This document shows positions 61,406 through 64,000 of a DNA stretch of 64,000 nucleotides, in pieces. The position numbers and the translations under genes are program-made. The DNA is from Lumnitzera littorea (taxonomy: Eukaryota > Streptophyta > Magnoliopsida > Myrtales > Combretaceae): assembly GCA_024138015.1 (NCBI GenBank), contig JAMXBB010000010.1, positions 14,417,835 through 14,481,834 on the forward strand, given 5' to 3'. Positions within the stretch are counted from its first letter, which is position 1. Every line of letters begins with the position of its first letter. Under the pieces are notes generated by a model. It did no database searches. It had not been told where the DNA came from and was given only the letters and a program-made list of their open reading frames with translations.

Positions 61406-64000
61406 TGTAAGACCCACAATTAGGTAATTGGGGTTCGGTTTGTAGAATTTAAAGCGATCGAGCAAATCATCCAATCTAACTTAAATTTTACAATGAAGTT
61501 ATGAATATTAATAAAAATGATCCCGTAAGTTTAGATTTAGGAAAATAAAGAATAAAATATTTAATTATTATAATATTGAATTATCTGTAAATTTCTTATT
61601 ATTTATTGGAGACGCAGAAAACGAGTTCCGATAACTAACGAGTAGATAGAAATAAATTATATGCATATTAAAAATCATAAAATAACATAAATAATAGTTA
61701 GGAGTATTTAATTATACTATATATGAATTTATATGTGGGTGGAAATATGCGAAATTACTTCAAATATAGGCGAACTATGCTAAAATAATGCTAATTAATT
61801 AAAGAAAATTCATAAATAATTAAGAAAAAATAATGAAAAAGATGGAAACATGAGGAAATGTCTAGAATTGGGGTGTGGCAAGTAGAAAAATAAAGAAGAA
61901 AAATCAACCAATAAAATGTAGCCAAAGAAAAAGCAAATTAGAAGAAGAGATAAAGCAAATGTTACTTCAAATTAATGAAAAAAAATCTAGGTAGCTCTAT
62001 AAATACCCAAATTAAATTAGAAGCTCATTTAGTCGGTTGGAGTGTAAAAAAAAATTGAGAGCACCAAAAAAACAATGATGAGGATTTTTCTGAAAAAATT
62101 ACAAAAAAATTTATGTAAATAGGGGTTATAAGATGAACCAATACTCGAAGGTAACCTGAGAGTAGACGGCCACCACTACCATATGATGGTGGTAGCGCCT
62201 AAGTTGGCCGATAAGACCTTGGTGGCCGGAGTAGTCAATGCTGATAAACTCTGATTTTCTCTTGATTTTGCTTAAATTATTAAAAATATTTTGAAAATTA
62301 TGAATTCTATTATTTTAGGATATTTTAGTATATAGATTTAGGAAAAAAAATTTATTTTGATGAATTTATGTCTAGAAATCTACTGTCCTTAATAAATTTC
62401 GTAAACTCGAGTTTTATTCGAATTAAAAATAAATAACCTTAGGAATATAGTTTTAGGCTCAAAATTTTTGTGTAGACTACTTAGGAGTTATAAAGTCGTG
62501 TTATGAATTCCTTTTTTAAAAATTAATTTTTGAAAATTTTAAATAATTTTTAGGTCTTAAAATGATGCATAAAATGGATAATTTTGGGCTAATTAGGAAA
62601 TTAAATGGATAATTACTAATTTAGTGCATAATTATATGTTTTAGAATGTTGAAATATGATGAAATATGATAATTGTAGCATTTAGGGTGTTAGATGTAAT
62701 TATTAAGGTATTATGTAGTGAATATGTAATAGGTAAAAACTGTAAATTTTAAGTTAATTTTGTAATTTAAGGTAATTAGGTATAAATTTTGTTTTGAGAT
62801 GAATTTAGATATTTTGAAATGTGAGTTAATGTTGAGGAATGATATTTGAGGTGATGGAAATGTTAGATGTGTATATTATGAATATATTAGGTGATAATGT
62901 GTAATTTGTGGATATAAGAAATTAATAAGAAGGAAAATATTAAGTTAAAATTGATATTATACTAGCAATAGAAATATGTAATAAATCTGGTAGAAAACTT
63001 AAATTAGGGTAATTGTATGAAAAAATATAAGATTTTCTCATAGCGGGAGTAAATTCGGTAGTTAAATTAGGATTAGGATTAGGATGTACTACATGGATTA
63101 AAACATTGGTTAGAGACAAAAAATGATATTTAAGATATCTAAAAATAATGTGATTAATCTCACATTATAGATTGGAATGATTTTTTATGGTTTATGAATA
63201 AAATCCCTAATTGAAAACTGAGTTAAAAACTTAATTTAAAAACCGAATTAGAACTTAACCTAAATTAGGAATAACTTTAAAAGACTAAAAAACATGAATA
63301 ATTAAGTATACTAAAAACCTTAAACTAAAAATAACATAAAAGAACTACATAATAAAGTTTATATAAGATAGTTATATACACGTACTAAAACAATATTTAT
63401 AATATAGGGATTATCGACAATGGCTTGAGTGAGTCGCACCTTAAATGAACAAGCGAGGAGTTTAGGTAAGTTAGGATTAATATATTACTATATTTCGAAA
63501 TACTAATTTTAAGTACTCAAAGGCTTGAAATTATGCTTATTAGATAGTAGCCGTACACACGTGTTTGTTTCTAAGTGATGCTATAATTCTAGTTTGTTAT
63601 TTTAGCTTGTAATTGTGTAAATTGTTTGAAATGATTGAACACCTTAAACTAGATTTAACTAAATATATGATTTATAATTTTAAATCGGATTTGCATCGTA
63701 ACCCATTAGGGGAATATTAGGATTCTTTGGCGAAATACTAAACTCTTCGAAAGGAATAGCGTTGGATAACATAATTGGTCCTTTCTTCATCTTTAATTAA
63801 ACTAAGTGATAGGTGAGGAGGTCGCGGCAAGGGTGAAGCCAATGGTTCAAAGGTTGTCATGGTAGGAGTAGTGTTTCCATTGCACAAGCCTGAGTTTGAT
63901 TGTGAGTTATTGTATTGATGGAAACTCCTCAACCCGGATTAGAGCGGGTATAATTTCTCTAATCTTACAACGGGCCGGATAACATCATGCGATGGCACTT
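61406..64000 (+). mobile_element. Family-2 LTR, cut by the window end
   Basis: It starts TGTAAGACCCACAATTAGG. The last 200 bases (AAGTGATAGGTGAGGAGGTC and onward, from about 63,804) match the conserved block of the copies at 29.2, 44.6 and 46.0 kb. About 400-800 bases, including the terminus, should lie beyond the window. Whether it is a solo LTR or one end of a full element cannot be decided here. Small open frames inside are not genes. Confidence 0.75.

Overview
The window is nuclear DNA from a flowering plant, most likely a eudicot. It is AT-rich. Two intact genes with many introns sit among decayed Ty3/gypsy retrotransposons and solo LTRs. I do not name a species. Nothing prokaryotic (operons, CRISPR, insertion sequences) is present.

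Layout. 1-2.85 kb: AT-rich intergenic DNA with microsatellites. 2.85-4.0 kb: gag relic of a first gypsy element (A). About 5.3-7.1 kb: leader and gag of a second gypsy element (B). Its protease and polymerase resume at 28.1-28.95 kb and 33.4-35.8 kb, because other elements were inserted into it. 7.1-28.1 kb: an Ogre/Tat-type element on the minus strand with both ~2.9 kb LTRs, primer-binding site, extra ORF1, gag, protease, RT, RNase H, integrase, and a minisatellite in its 3' untranslated region. It is interrupted by two solo LTRs (15,229-16,445 and 19,675-23,388). 28.96-33.37 kb: an LTR-like element that holds a 3.06 kb solo LTR. 37.9-40.8 kb: intact minus-strand gene for mitochondrial ribosomal protein uL24 (5 coding exons, 159 aa, one 5'UTR intron). 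41.4-44.4 kb: solo LTR, an inverted relative of the one at 19.7-23.4 kb. 44.6-51.8 kb: solo LTR that carries a 3.8 kb solo LTR and a captured integrase fragment. 54.3-60.4 kb: intact minus-strand gene for a peroxisomal (S)-2-hydroxy-acid oxidase of the GLO4/lHAOX class (11 coding exons, 364 aa, C-terminal SML). 61.4 kb to the end: another LTR of the 3 kb family, cut by the window edge.

The two genes are functionally unrelated: one serves mitochondrial translation, the other peroxisomal 2-hydroxy-acid oxidation. The rest is a stratified insertion history. Its order can be read because target-site duplications survive in part, and because reading frames or LTR lengths are restored when the younger insert is subtracted. 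All retroelement coding regions are dead. Their decay is dominated by transitions, as expected for methylated DNA.
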